NCBI GenBank assembly: GCA_027451905.1
Contig: DAIDHV010000005.1
Location: 57,710 to 121,709 of the forward strand
Length of the DNA: 64,000 bases
Direction: 5' to 3'
DNA from: Armatimonadota bacterium
GTDB taxonomy: Bacteria; Armatimonadota; Fimbriimonadia; Fimbriimonadales; Fimbriimonadaceae
In this document: piece by piece, positions 25,201 to 34,622 of the stretch
Position numbering within the stretch: position 1 is the stretch's first letter
Layout: each line of letters starts with the position of its first letter
Made by a program: the position numbers and the translations under genes
Notes under the pieces: model-generated
Seen by the model: the letters and a program-made list of their open reading frames with translations, nothing else
Databases searched by the model: none
Told to the model about the DNA's origin: nothing

Positions 25201-26802
25201 ATGCCCACAGAAACCTTAGAATCACAAAAAACAGAAACGTCTCCGCAGCCTTCAATGCCCGAGCCAATCGCGCAGGCGCCAGAGAAGGAAAAGAAGAAGC
25301 CACCGATCACCGCCATCAGCATCGCGCTGGTGCTTATTGTGATTGGCGGCATCTTGGGTTATCGGATGTGGAGCTTCAATCAGACTCATGCCGTCACTGA
25401 CGATGCGGAAATCTCCACCGACACGGTTAGTTTGATCCCTCAAGTGACGGGCACCATCGCCCAGGTTTATGTTCATGACAACCAAGCGGTTAAGGCTGGG
25501 CAGCTGCTGGCGACGATTGACCCTAGGCAGTTCTTGGCCCAGGAGCAAGAAGCGCAAGCGAACTTGGATGCGGCATTGGCAGAAGCCAAAAGCGCAGGGG
25601 TTGGGGTTGATCTGACAGCCGCTACCGGTAACGCCCAAATCTTACAAAACCAAGGTGTTGTTGGGCAAGCCGAAAGCGGTATTATGAGTGCTGCCGCCAA
25701 TGTGGCTAAAGCGAATGCAGGAATTGAAAATGCAGCGGCAGGTCGAGTCTCAGCAAAAGCAAGCATTCTGTTTGCAAGGTCTGCTTATTCCAGCGCACAA
25801 GCAGGGGTTAGCAAGGCCGAGGCGCAGCTGACGGCGGCGCAAGCCATTGTGAGGAGCGCACAAGCGGCGGTTGCTTCTGCAAACTCCAACGTCAGTACGG
25901 CTCAGTCCACTTATAATCTTGCCGAGGTTACCGCCCGTCGGTACCAAAACCTTTACCAGCAAGGCGCCATCAGCAGGCAGGTTGCCGATGAAAAGGCAAC
26001 CGCTGCCGAAATCGCAAGTTCGGGACTTGCTGCCGCTAAGCAACAGTTAGCGGCAGCCGAGGCGAATCTGGCAACTCAGCAGGCCAATTTGGATAGTGCT
26101 CAGCAGGGAGTCAAGTCCGCCAACGACGCTGTTCAACAGGCTCGGGCCCAGGTTCAGGTTGCGGAAAGCCAAAGCAACGCGGCGTCTGCTGGTTACAATC
26201 AGGCACTTGCAGAAAGAAGCGCAGCACAGCAAGCGGTCAATGAAGCTCAGCAACGGCAAAAGCAGGCGGAAGGTCAGTTAGCCCAAGCCATGACGTCCAA
26301 CACTCAAATTAGCGTTTCCAAGGCTCAGCAGCTTCAGGCCCTTGCCAAGGTGGAGCAGGCCCGAGCCGCTTTGGCCCAGGCCCAACTGAACCTGAGCTAC
26401 ACAAAAATTTATGCGCCAATAGACGGCATGGTCACCAACAAGCAGATTGATCCCGGCCAATTGGTGAGTCCGAACGCTCCGATTATGACCTTGGTCCAGC
26501 AAAAGGGTGCCTATGTGGTGGCCAATTACAAAGAAACCCAGATGGATGGGATTGTGCCAGGAGACAAAGTTGAAGTGACAGTTGATGCCTTTCCAGGTAC
26601 AACCTTCCAAGCCACCGTCCAAAGCATCCAGGCCGGTACTGGTTCTAGCTTCACCCTCTTGCCACCCGATAACGCAAGCGGAAACTTTACCAAAGTAGTT
26701 CAGCGCATTCCGGTTAAGATCGTGTTTGTGCCAGGACAAAAGTTGTTGGATCAGCTTCGCGATGGTATGTCTGTCACTGCCGTCACTAGTGTTAAGAACT
26801 AA
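25201..26802 (+). CDS. emrA: HlyD/EmrA-type membrane fusion protein
   Basis: A 533-residue periplasmic adaptor. One N-terminal membrane anchor (about residues 40-60) is followed by a lipoyl half-motif (DTVSLIPQVTGTIAQVYVHD), a very long Ala/Gln-rich alpha-helical hairpin (about residues 115-385, heptad-like), the second lipoyl half (YAPIDGMVTNKQIDPGQLV) and a beta-barrel domain. The hairpin is considerably longer than in E. coli EmrA, which suggests it spans a wide periplasm to reach an outer-membrane channel. It works with the EmrB gene 46 bases downstream; no TolC gene is present. Confidence 0.9.
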   Translation: MPTETLESQKTETSPQPSMPEPIAQAPEKEKKKPPITAISIALVLIVIGGILGYRMWSFNQTHAVTDDAEISTDTVSLIPQVTGTIAQVYVHDNQAVKAGQLLATIDPRQFLAQEQEAQANLDAALAEAKSAGVGVDLTAATGNAQILQNQGVVGQAESGIMSAAANVAKANAGIENAAAGRVSAKASILFARSAYSSAQAGVSKAEAQLTAAQAIVRSAQAAVASANSNVSTAQSTYNLAEVTARRYQNLYQQGAISRQVADEKATAAEIASSGLAAAKQQLAAAEANLATQQANLDSAQQGVKSANDAVQQARAQVQVAESQSNAASAGYNQALAERSAAQQAVNEAQQRQKQAEGQLAQAMTSNTQISVSKAQQLQALAKVEQARAALAQAQLNLSYTKIYAPIDGMVTNKQIDPGQLVSPNAPIMTLVQQKGAYVVANYKETQMDGIVPGDKVEVTVDAFPGTTFQATVQSIQAGTGSSFTLLPPDNASGNFTKVVQRIPVKIVFVPGQKLLDQLRDGMSVTAVTSVKN

Positions 26803-26848
26803 CAGAGTCAGTTGAAGTTAATTCAGAAAATTATTCAAGGAGGTAAGT

Positions 26849-28480
26849 ATGTCAGCTAGTGCAACTCTAAACAGGAACCAGCCATCTGGTCCCGCTCGCC
26901 CAACTGCAGCAGTAGACAGCGTTGATAGCGATGCCATGCAATATACATCCATCACAAGGTGGATCGTTTTGATTGCTGTCATGCTAGGCACCCTCCTTGA
27001 AGTGCTTGATACAAGCATTGTCAATGTTGCAATCCCAGACATGATGGGAAATCTTGGCGCCACGATTAACGAAATCGGTTGGGTTAGTACGGGATACATT
27101 GTTGCCAATGTGATCGTGCTTCCTTTAACCGGTTGGCTTTCTAGTTTCTTTGGCAGAAGGCTGTACTTAACCGCATCCATTATCCTCTTTACTCTTGCTT
27201 CGTTCCTCTGTGGCAATGCCCATTCCTTAGGAGAATTGATCGGGTTTAGGATTTTTCAGGGGATGGGTGGAGCAGCACTCCTAAGCAGTGCTCAAGCCAC
27301 TTTAATGGAAGTGTTTCCCCGCAAACAAATTGCCATGGTGCAGGCCATTTTTTCGGTTGGAGTTGTGTTTGCTCCCACAGTGGGACCCACCCTTGGCGGA
27401 TACATCACCGATAACCTGTCTTGGCGGTGGATCTTCTTTGTGAACATTCCAATTGGCATCTTGGCTGCATTCTTGGTTTGGACCTTCCTAAAGGATTCGA
27501 AATTTCAGTCCAAACCGAAAGGCGGAATTGATTTCATTGGCATTGGTTTATTAGCGATTGGGTTAGGAAGCATGCAGACGGTCTTGGAAAAAGGAAATGA
27601 AGAGGGCTGGTTCCACTCGAACTTAATCATCGGGCTTTCAGTCTGCGCGGCCATCGCTTTGTACAGCTTTGTCGTGTGGGAACTCTACACTGATAATCCG
27701 GCAGTGAACCTCCGAGTCCTTTCCAATCGAGGCTTTACCGCTGCAACAACAATGGCGGCCGTGCTGGGATTTGGTCTCTATGGAGGAGTCTTTATATTGC
27801 CAATCTTTTTGCAAGAGGTGCGTGGCTTTACGCCCACTCAAGCTGGTATGGCCCTGTTTCCTGGAGGTGTTGCTACAATCCTTATTCTGCCTATCATAGG
27901 TCGGATGCTCAAAAAGGTGCAGCCACGATACTTTGTGCCATTCTCTAGCATCATTGGGTTCTTTGCCTTTTGGGGCTTAGGCAGGTTGACAACCAACAGC
28001 AGTACCGATCAGATTTATTTTCCCTTAGTGTTAAGGGGTATCTCGGTTGGTATGATGTTTTTGCCGCTCAGCCTTTCTGCTCTAACTGGGTTGCAGCCTA
28101 AAGATATTCCTGGTGGTACTGGCATCTACAATCTATCAAGGCAGCTTGGCGGAAGCTTAGGAATCGCGTTTCTAGCCACCTTCGTTGATCATCAAAGCAC
28201 CATTATTCGAGCCAATCTCAGTACTTTTGTCAACAGCGGCAACCCTGCTTTTCAGCAAAGGTTTTTGTATCAAGTGCAATATTTCATGTCTAAGGGATAT
28301 CCCTATCAAATTGCCCAGTCTATGGCTTATAAAGCTACTCAGGGTGCAGTTGCCTTGCAGGCATCGGTTATTACATTTAATGAAGGCTTTCAGATTATTG
28401 CCTTTGCATTTTTGATTGGAATTCCGATGTTCTTCTTGCTAAGAAAAGGTACGGTTCATGCCCGAGTTGACGCTCACTAA
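26849..28480 (+). CDS. emrB: EmrB/QacA-type (DHA2) drug:proton antiporter
   Basis: A 543-residue major facilitator protein with about 14 membrane spans. Family motifs include VMLGTLLEVLDTSIVNVAIP in span 1, GWVSTGYIVANVIVLPLTGW and FGRRLYL (motif A), SAQATLMEVFPRK and FAPTVGPTLGGYI (motif C). It exports drugs in exchange for protons, together with the EmrA protein. A perfect AAGGAGGT ribosome binding site lies before the ATG, so it should be well translated. Confidence 0.93.
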   Translation: MSASATLNRNQPSGPARPTAAVDSVDSDAMQYTSITRWIVLIAVMLGTLLEVLDTSIVNVAIPDMMGNLGATINEIGWVSTGYIVANVIVLPLTGWLSSFFGRRLYLTASIILFTLASFLCGNAHSLGELIGFRIFQGMGGAALLSSAQATLMEVFPRKQIAMVQAIFSVGVVFAPTVGPTLGGYITDNLSWRWIFFVNIPIGILAAFLVWTFLKDSKFQSKPKGGIDFIGIGLLAIGLGSMQTVLEKGNEEGWFHSNLIIGLSVCAAIALYSFVVWELYTDNPAVNLRVLSNRGFTAATTMAAVLGFGLYGGVFILPIFLQEVRGFTPTQAGMALFPGGVATILILPIIGRMLKKVQPRYFVPFSSIIGFFAFWGLGRLTTNSSTDQIYFPLVLRGISVGMMFLPLSLSALTGLQPKDIPGGTGIYNLSRQLGGSLGIAFLATFVDHQSTIIRANLSTFVNSGNPAFQQRFLYQVQYFMSKGYPYQIAQSMAYKATQGAVALQASVITFNEGFQIIAFAFLIGIPMFFLLRKGTVHARVDAH

Positions 28481-28564
28481 TCTCTTAAGAGGCATCAGAA
28501 TTAGCCAGAATCTTGAGTGCAAGGTGTCCCTGCCTAGAGTCTGTACTTCTTGTGGCTTAAGGCT

Positions 28565-28930
28565 TCAGACCCAAGTTGAGGCTCGACGGAATTGGCGGTA
28601 GTCCACAGGTCTTTGCAAGTGACCAACTAAGAAGTTCGGCCAACCAACCATAAAATCCAACTTGTAATTGTCTCCCGCACCAATCAGAACCAGCGGCACC
28701 GATGATGCTTCTCGATGAGCCATTTTAGCCTCCGCAAAATCTTCGTAACCTTGGATTTCATGAGGCTTGATAAGGGTAGCAAGGAGATCTACAAAAATAA
28801 GGTCTGCGCCAGCACATTGATCTAAGGCATAGGACCAATCTTCGTAGATGTCGAGGACGTCCGATGGGTGCAATCCTTGCTTAGCCGCCGCAATCAGGTC
28901 TTCGTCTCGAGTGATTATGACAAATCTCAT
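28565..28930 (-). CDS. Hypothetical protein, possibly receiver-like fold
   Basis: A 121-residue protein that I do not recognise. It begins MRFVIITRDEDLIAAAKQGL and continues DLIFVDLLATLI, an alternating beta/alpha pattern like response-regulator receiver domains, but the acidic pocket and phosphorylation Asp are not clearly conserved. It is divergent from the DinG-type helicase gene. No signal peptide or membrane span. Confidence 0.5.
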   Translation of the reverse strand: MRFVIITRDEDLIAAAKQGLHPSDVLDIYEDWSYALDQCAGADLIFVDLLATLIKPHEIQGYEDFAEAKMAHREASSVPLVLIGAGDNYKLDFMVGWPNFLVGHLQRPVDYRQFRRASTWV

Positions 28931-29036
28931 AGAGTTAATTTGCGCTTACTTCAGAATAAGGTGCAAAGACAATGGAATAAGTATGCCATGAATGGTCCTG
29001 AACCCGGAAATCTACCCCACAGAATAAACTAAAAAG

Positions 29037-31139
29037 ATGGAGGAAGCTCGAGCCTTCGTCGAAAAAGCGTTCGAAAAGCTTCGCGTCCGGCGCGGCTACT
29101 CAGACCGAGCCAACCAGTACCAGCTTGCCTTGCTGTTGTTTGACCTCATTGAGCAAGGAACTCCAAGCGCTATCGAGGCTCCAACCGGTATAGGCAAATC
29201 GTTGGCATGCCTTGTTCCCGCCATCGCTCATGCCCTCACCGGAAAGAAAGTGGTGATTGCAACCTACACTAATATCCTTGCCGAGCAGTACTCCAGCAAA
29301 GATTTGCCGCTTGCTCTGTCTCTGTTTGATGAAGTTCTGGCACCACCTCCTGCTTTCTTGATTGGTAGGCAACGATATCTGTGTCTGACCTCATTACGAG
29401 AGGCAACCGAGGGCAGAAAGCCCTTGGTCCCTGTTCCTTTTGATGGGCCGAGAATGTGCGTCGCGGAAGCGAAAGTTGGCCAAGAGAAAGAAGTGAAGCA
29501 GCTGTTTTCACGCCGAGGTCTAACTCAGCAAAAGGTCAATCAGCTGTGGAGTGCATCGGCAGCCCCCGCTGCTTGCCCCGCGCGGTTGTGCCCCGATTAC
29601 GATGCCTGCTTTTACTACCGGGCAAGGGAAGAAGCCCTTCGATCAAACCTTGTCATTACCAATCACTCGGTGGTCATTCAGGATGCACTCATGAAGAACC
29701 ATGACCCCGAGGCGGAAGCCGAAAAAGAGCAAAACGGAATGCTGGGAACGCCGGATTACATCATCTTGGATGAGGCCCATGACTTTCCGCAAGCCGCCAT
29801 GAATGGCCTAGAGTTTGTCTTAGACTCAAAAAGGTTGGACCTTGTTGCGGCCATGGCAAAAAGAGTCGAGGTCCATCTTGCCGCATTTTCCGCCGGCTTT
29901 ACCAAAGAGCACCAGAGAACGGAGGGTGCCAAGTTTATCGAAGTCATGGTGCAAAGCGCAAAGATTGAATTAGATTTGTTAGCTCCTTCCATTGGCCACG
30001 GAATGGTGTTGGCATCCGATCCCGAAGAGTGGATTCAACATCCCAGCCTCCAAGAGCGGGTTGCCCCGTCCGTCACCGATGCAACCGTGAAACTTGCCGA
30101 ATCCATCCAATCGACCTGCGAGAGGTACGCATCCGAAGTTGAAAATGCAATCAGGGCGTGGGAACTAGCAGGAGCCTGCACGGAGCAATCCGCCCAAAAG
30201 CTAGAAGCAACGATTCGAAACCATCTGCTTGCGATCAAAGAGACCGGAGCCGGAGTTCATGCCGCCCTTTTTCCGCGGCCAGGGAATTTAGGTTGGGTTG
30301 CAGAGGAACCGGTTGGGTTCGGACAACTTTCGGCGGCCGTGCGATGTGATCCGATTGACCTTGCCCCTCAGCTAGATCATCTCCTTTGGCAAAAGGTGCC
30401 GGTAACATGCCTGTCAGCCACTCTTGCCATAGACGGCGCCTTTGATTTCTTTGAGGGCCTTTCTGGATTCAAAGCCCAGTTTGAAGAAATCCTGCCATCT
30501 CCTTTTGACTACTCATTCCAAGCCGGATTATATCTTCCGCCGCCTGGCACTATTCCTGATCCTTCCCAAAGTAGAGGCGATGGTCAAGACGTCTATTACT
30601 CTGCAATAGCCAAGGAAGTTCAAGGCATTATCCGAGCCATGGAGGGCAGAACATTGGTGCTATTTCACAGCCGTAAAGAAATGGAAGAGGTCCATAAACG
30701 GCTGAGGCTACCAGACCAGTTTCCTGTTCTTATTCAGCCCAAGGGATCGGCGGCTATTATTGGGCAAGCCTTTAAAGAAAGTGTGCAAAGTTCGCTATTT
30801 GCGGTCCGTTCTTTTTGGACCGGCTTTGATGCTCCTGGTGATACGCTTTCTTGCGTGGTATTAACCCGAATTCCTTTTGAGGTTCCTATTATCCCTTCAC
30901 AGATTGCAAGAATGATTATGTTGGCCCATCAGGGAAAGGATCCTTTTCAGCACCACTCACTCAGCCAAGCTAAAATGTTGCTCCGCCAAGGTGCTGGTCG
31001 GCTGATTAGAACCGAAACCGACAGGGGTTTGATCTGTTTACTAGACCCCCGAGTCCACACCAAAAAATATGGTGATTCAATGGTTGAAAATCTACCGTCC
31101 GGCATGAAAAGGCTGGCTTCTCCCCAGGATTGGGGATAA
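29037..31139 (+). CDS. dinG: DinG-type XPD-like superfamily 2 helicase
   Basis: A 700-residue ATP-dependent DNA helicase. Motif I is EAPTGIGKS (residues 47-55), motif II ILDEAHDF (about 243). Cysteines in RQRYLC, PRMC and the AACPARLCPDYDAC cluster (about residues 180-194) could form the iron-sulfur site of XPD/DinG proteins. Late motifs include LFHSRKEMEEVH, SFWTGFDAPGD and LRQGAGRLIRTETDRG (motif VI with arginine fingers). It probably acts in DNA repair or R-loop removal. TAAACT lies six bases before the ATG, a leaderless start. Confidence 0.88.
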   Translation: MEEARAFVEKAFEKLRVRRGYSDRANQYQLALLLFDLIEQGTPSAIEAPTGIGKSLACLVPAIAHALTGKKVVIATYTNILAEQYSSKDLPLALSLFDEVLAPPPAFLIGRQRYLCLTSLREATEGRKPLVPVPFDGPRMCVAEAKVGQEKEVKQLFSRRGLTQQKVNQLWSASAAPAACPARLCPDYDACFYYRAREEALRSNLVITNHSVVIQDALMKNHDPEAEAEKEQNGMLGTPDYIILDEAHDFPQAAMNGLEFVLDSKRLDLVAAMAKRVEVHLAAFSAGFTKEHQRTEGAKFIEVMVQSAKIELDLLAPSIGHGMVLASDPEEWIQHPSLQERVAPSVTDATVKLAESIQSTCERYASEVENAIRAWELAGACTEQSAQKLEATIRNHLLAIKETGAGVHAALFPRPGNLGWVAEEPVGFGQLSAAVRCDPIDLAPQLDHLLWQKVPVTCLSATLAIDGAFDFFEGLSGFKAQFEEILPSPFDYSFQAGLYLPPPGTIPDPSQSRGDGQDVYYSAIAKEVQGIIRAMEGRTLVLFHSRKEMEEVHKRLRLPDQFPVLIQPKGSAAIIGQAFKESVQSSLFAVRSFWTGFDAPGDTLSCVVLTRIPFEVPIIPSQIARMIMLAHQGKDPFQHHSLSQAKMLLRQGAGRLIRTETDRGLICLLDPRVHTKKYGDSMVENLPSGMKRLASPQDWG

Positions 31140-31170
31140 ACCTGTTCGTTTCCCTGGCCGCAGAGCTAGC

Positions 31171-32586
31171 TTAATTGGCGTACTTCATAATGCCACCAAA
31201 GTAGGAAGTGTAGAAGTGGATAATAATGTAGCCAATGTAGATCGCAACAATGAGGAAGCAAACAACACCGACTACCGTCGCCACCGCCATCTGTTTTGTT
31301 GCCGCTTCGTCTTCGTAGTACTCGGCGACTTTCGAGAGCATTTGATCAACATTGCCCGTGGTTTCCCCAGTTGCAACCATGTCTAAGACAATTGGGGAAA
31401 AAGCGCCTGTCATTTGGAAAGTATGCAGCATGCCTGCCCCATGATCAAGTGCCGCAAAATGAGGAGTCATTCTAACCCTGAGTGCCTCGTTTCCACAGGC
31501 GGCAGCCCCAAGCCTCATCGCTTCTCCAACCGGAACCCCAGCCTTGTACATCGCGCCAAAGGCTCTTCCGAATCTGGCCATTGCCATTTCGTGCATTGTT
31601 TTTCCGATGACAGGAACCTTAAGCACAATCTGATCATAAACCGCTTTGACCGCCCGATTCTGAAGCCCAATTCTAAGAAAGAGCCAGATTCCTATCAGTG
31701 CCGAAGCAATGGCGACCCATGTGCCAATTGCCAAGGGATTTTGAATACCAGGTGAGCCTGGTGCCACCGTAGAAATGATCGTGTTAGCCATCCCGATGAT
31801 GATAAAACTAGAAACAAAAATCAGCTTGGGGTAGAAGGTAACCCTTCGATACAAATTTCGGAGTTCCACCTCTCGCTGAACGTAGTCAGCAGCTTGGGCA
31901 AGGGCATCATCCACAAATCCACCCTGCTCGCCTATTCTAACGATGGCAAGCAGAACGGGCCCTACTGTTTCTGGGTATCGGCGCAGCCCTTCTGTAATGG
32001 GCCGACCCGCCTTCACCGACGCATGAACCGATTCTGATACCGATTTCATGCGGGGATCCTTGGCTTGCCCCATGAGGGTTGCGGTGGCATGAACAATAGG
32101 CACACCCGCCTTGAGCATGGTTGATAATTGGCGGAAGAAAAAGCCAAGTTGGCTAAGGGGTGCTCTCAAAAGCACCGGACCTAGGATTTTGGTGGCAATG
32201 ATGTTTCGGTCGGCTTGGTAGAACCCTTCTTGGGGAGTGGTTGGATTGAGCAAGCCCAAGTGTCGGGCCGCCGCTTCCGCAGGAGTTTCTCTTGGTGCAA
32301 AGGTGGCATCCGCCCCAATTTGGGCGCTCATCGCCGCCCCATAGGTTCCTTCAGTGGCGGGATGCATAGGATAGCTGGGCTGAACTTCTGGCTGGGGTGT
32401 GGCCCCAGCATAAGGCTGCGGCGGCGTGGAAAGAGAATCGTTGATGAGCCTAGCCACTTCGATGCGATCAACCTGAAGGCCTCGTTTTTTTAAGGTTTCC
32501 ATGGCTTGCTGGATATCCTGCCCAATGACGCTGCCCGTTACAGGGCTGCCTCCATCGTCTAGTGCGGAATATTGGAATGTTGGCAT
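31171..32586 (-). CDS. Type II secretion/type IV pilus inner-membrane platform protein (GspF/PilC family), copy 2
   Basis: A 471-residue protein. A short N-terminal domain (MPTFQYSALDDGGSPVTGSV) is the usual GspF start, then a 70-residue Pro/Ala-rich linker, then two GspF domains (first around FFFRQLSTMLKAGVPIVHAT, with GEQGGFVDDAL; second around FGRAFGAMYKAGVPVGEA, with VATGETTGNVDQML) and three membrane spans. Such proteins form the membrane base of pseudopilus or pilus machines. The ATG at 32586 is chosen because TAATAT lies seven bases before it; an upstream frame adds 17 unlikely residues. Its neighbour upstream is a second member of the family. Confidence 0.9.
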   Translation of the reverse strand: MPTFQYSALDDGGSPVTGSVIGQDIQQAMETLKKRGLQVDRIEVARLINDSLSTPPQPYAGATPQPEVQPSYPMHPATEGTYGAAMSAQIGADATFAPRETPAEAAARHLGLLNPTTPQEGFYQADRNIIATKILGPVLLRAPLSQLGFFFRQLSTMLKAGVPIVHATATLMGQAKDPRMKSVSESVHASVKAGRPITEGLRRYPETVGPVLLAIVRIGEQGGFVDDALAQAADYVQREVELRNLYRRVTFYPKLIFVSSFIIIGMANTIISTVAPGSPGIQNPLAIGTWVAIASALIGIWLFLRIGLQNRAVKAVYDQIVLKVPVIGKTMHEMAMARFGRAFGAMYKAGVPVGEAMRLGAAACGNEALRVRMTPHFAALDHGAGMLHTFQMTGAFSPIVLDMVATGETTGNVDQMLSKVAEYYEDEAATKQMAVATVVGVVCFLIVAIYIGYIIIHFYTSYFGGIMKYAN

Positions 32587-32668
32587 CTCTTTGATATTAT
32601 CGGACGGTAGTGAGAGTCGTTTTGGTTGCAAACCCAATGATCCCTTCTCTTGGCACGTCTGGCTGACC

Positions 32669-34105
32669 CTAATTCATAAGTCCCTTCAAAATACCGGCGT
32701 AGGCAAGGGCCATAATAATCGCGCCGATGCCGGTGCCAACTATCATGACCAACAGAATCCAGCAGCCAAGTTTAGTAGCAGAGGCCACTTTTTGAATTTG
32801 GAAATTGTGGGCTTCCATTTGCGAGGCCTGAAGCATCATTTCTTGCATTTGTCCGGTCATTTCGCCAGTTTGGGCCATGGCCACCATTTCACCGCTGACA
32901 TAGGGAACTTGGGTTAGCAGAGAAGTGAGGGTTATGTTTTCTGCGTTTCGGTTCCGCGCCTCTTTTAAGCTTTCGGCAATGATTTGATTAGGCACCGCTC
33001 CTGCCGAGAGTTCAAAGCACTTGAGAGGTGAAAGTCCGGCTGCAGATGTTCTGGATAGGTTCCAACTAAAAACTTCCATAGATTCGGCTATTGCCCTTTG
33101 CTTAAGGCTCCAAAGCCTGAGGGCCCAGGCGTGTCTGGTCTGAGTATTACTGCGTCGCAGCCACCATCTAGGCGCGTAAATGCCAATCAATACCGAAGAA
33201 ATGATGAGGGGGCCAAAGGGCCATATGAAGAACTTAAAAACGCTATGACCCAGTACGCCTAGCCCGTTGGCATTATAGTGCGCATTTTCTGATGACCACA
33301 TGTGGGTAATGGACCTTGTTACCATCCAAATCGGCCAAATAAAGACAACGGTTGCGATGAAGTTGACGTAGGTCACTCCTGCCCAGATATTCATTTTTCT
33401 TGCCAGGTCCGCAATTCTGGATGCCTCTCGATAGGCTTCTGGCAAGTACCCACCTTGCTCTCCTGCCCTAACCATGCCCACAGTTCCCTGGGGAAAGAGA
33501 TCAGGATACATCTCCATCACGGCGCTAAACGGGATGCCTTCTGAGGCTAGCTGGGCCGCCCGTGCGAGTGGCTCTCGATACTGCTGTTGAGATGTCTGCC
33601 CAGCAAGCTGGCTGAAGGCTTGAACAGGATTAACGCCCGCCTCTGTGTAGTTGGCAAGTTGAGTAAAGAGAAATCTTAAGATCTTGTTAGAGCCACGCTT
33701 TGTTTCATAAACTGGTTTGGCACTGCTTTGGGGGGTATTGATTTGCATTCCTGACTGAACAGGAGCCTCGGTACTGATCCGGCTCGTGCTAGGGTTTGGC
33801 CTTTGCACCTGGGCAGAAAACGGATCGCCAGAAATGACCTTACTATTCGATTGGCCCGAAGGTGATGTCCTCACTTGGCCCGAGGCTTGCCCAGGAGCGG
33901 TTGGGTGTTGTTGGGGGCGTCGAGCCGCGGAATGAGCTGCCGGTGCAGGCGAGGCCGGTGCGGGCGAGGCGGCGGCAACTATTTTCGCGTTACCCAAGCC
34001 CCGCAAGGCAAGAATCTGCATCGCTTCTTGCTCGGAGCCAGCTTCAACTGCCCCGTTCATCACGTGACCTTCTCCAAAATTAGCTTGGTATTGAAATCTG
34101 GGCAT
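32669..34105 (-). CDS. Type II secretion/type IV pilus platform protein (GspF/PilC family), copy 1
   Basis: A 478-residue paralogue of the next gene. It starts MPRFQYQANFGEGHVMNGAV, has a 100-residue Pro/Ser/Gln-rich linker, then GspF domains around LFTQLANYTEAGVNPVQAFS, with RAGEQGGYLPEAYREA and AQTGEMTGQMQEMM, and membrane spans near residues 265-285, 305-330 and 450-470. Linker and loops differ strongly from copy 2, so the pair is old. Its first 26 bases overlap the end of folK, implying coupled translation. Confidence 0.88.
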   Translation of the reverse strand: MPRFQYQANFGEGHVMNGAVEAGSEQEAMQILALRGLGNAKIVAAASPAPASPAPAAHSAARRPQQHPTAPGQASGQVRTSPSGQSNSKVISGDPFSAQVQRPNPSTSRISTEAPVQSGMQINTPQSSAKPVYETKRGSNKILRFLFTQLANYTEAGVNPVQAFSQLAGQTSQQQYREPLARAAQLASEGIPFSAVMEMYPDLFPQGTVGMVRAGEQGGYLPEAYREASRIADLARKMNIWAGVTYVNFIATVVFIWPIWMVTRSITHMWSSENAHYNANGLGVLGHSVFKFFIWPFGPLIISSVLIGIYAPRWWLRRSNTQTRHAWALRLWSLKQRAIAESMEVFSWNLSRTSAAGLSPLKCFELSAGAVPNQIIAESLKEARNRNAENITLTSLLTQVPYVSGEMVAMAQTGEMTGQMQEMMLQASQMEAHNFQIQKVASATKLGCWILLVMIVGTGIGAIIMALAYAGILKGLMN

Positions 34106-34622
34106 TAGCTATCCATTGGACGGAATTGGATTGATCTTTGGTTTCTTTTAGCAAATCTTCAACTTTTCCCATCCTTGGAATAGTAAACGCAGGCGCAACG
34201 TCCATTAACGGCAACAAAACAAATCGCCGCTCAGCAAGTTTGGGGTGGGGGACGTAGACTTCATCACTAAATCGATAAGATAAAGAACCGTAGGCAACCA
34301 AATCAATATCAATTTCTCTGGGCCCATTTTTGCTTCTTGCGACTCTGCCAACTAGTCCCTCGATTCTCTTAAACTCTTTGATCACTTCTCGAGGGCCAAG
34401 CGTGGTTTGGGCTAGCAATGCCGCGTTGATGAACGCTGGCTGATCGGTAACGTACATCGGATCGGACCGAACGAGGCGGCTGGCAGCTTGGACCTTCACC
34501 GACTCGCTGAGTAAGTCTGTTGCCCATTGCAAGTTCTGAATCGAGTCACCTAAGTTAGAGCCAAGGCCAATCAGAATGGTGACCATCTCCGATGCGAGAT
34601 GGATCGATTCATTTGAGCTCAT
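34080..34622 (-). CDS. folK: 2-amino-4-hydroxy-6-hydroxymethyldihydropteridine pyrophosphokinase
   Basis: A 180-residue folate-pathway enzyme that transfers pyrophosphate from ATP to 6-hydroxymethyl-dihydropterin. IGLGSNLGDSIQNL at the start and the signature NGPREIDIDLVAYG are definitive, followed by VPHPKLAERRFVLLPL. The start at 34622 forms a 4-base ATGA overlap with the preceding gene's stop; the alternative internal ATG (MVTILIGLG) would give the more usual length. The 3' end overlaps the GspF-type gene. Confidence 0.93.
   Translation of the reverse strand: MSSNESIHLASEMVTILIGLGSNLGDSIQNLQWATDLLSESVKVQAASRLVRSDPMYVTDQPAFINAALLAQTTLGPREVIKEFKRIEGLVGRVARSKNGPREIDIDLVAYGSLSYRFSDEVYVPHPKLAERRFVLLPLMDVAPAFTIPRMGKVEDLLKETKDQSNSVQWIANAQISIPS

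Noticed and set aside
26278-26739. 153-codon frame antisense to emrA
   Set aside because: It reflects the biased Ala/Gln codons of the coiled coil; shadow frame without start signals.
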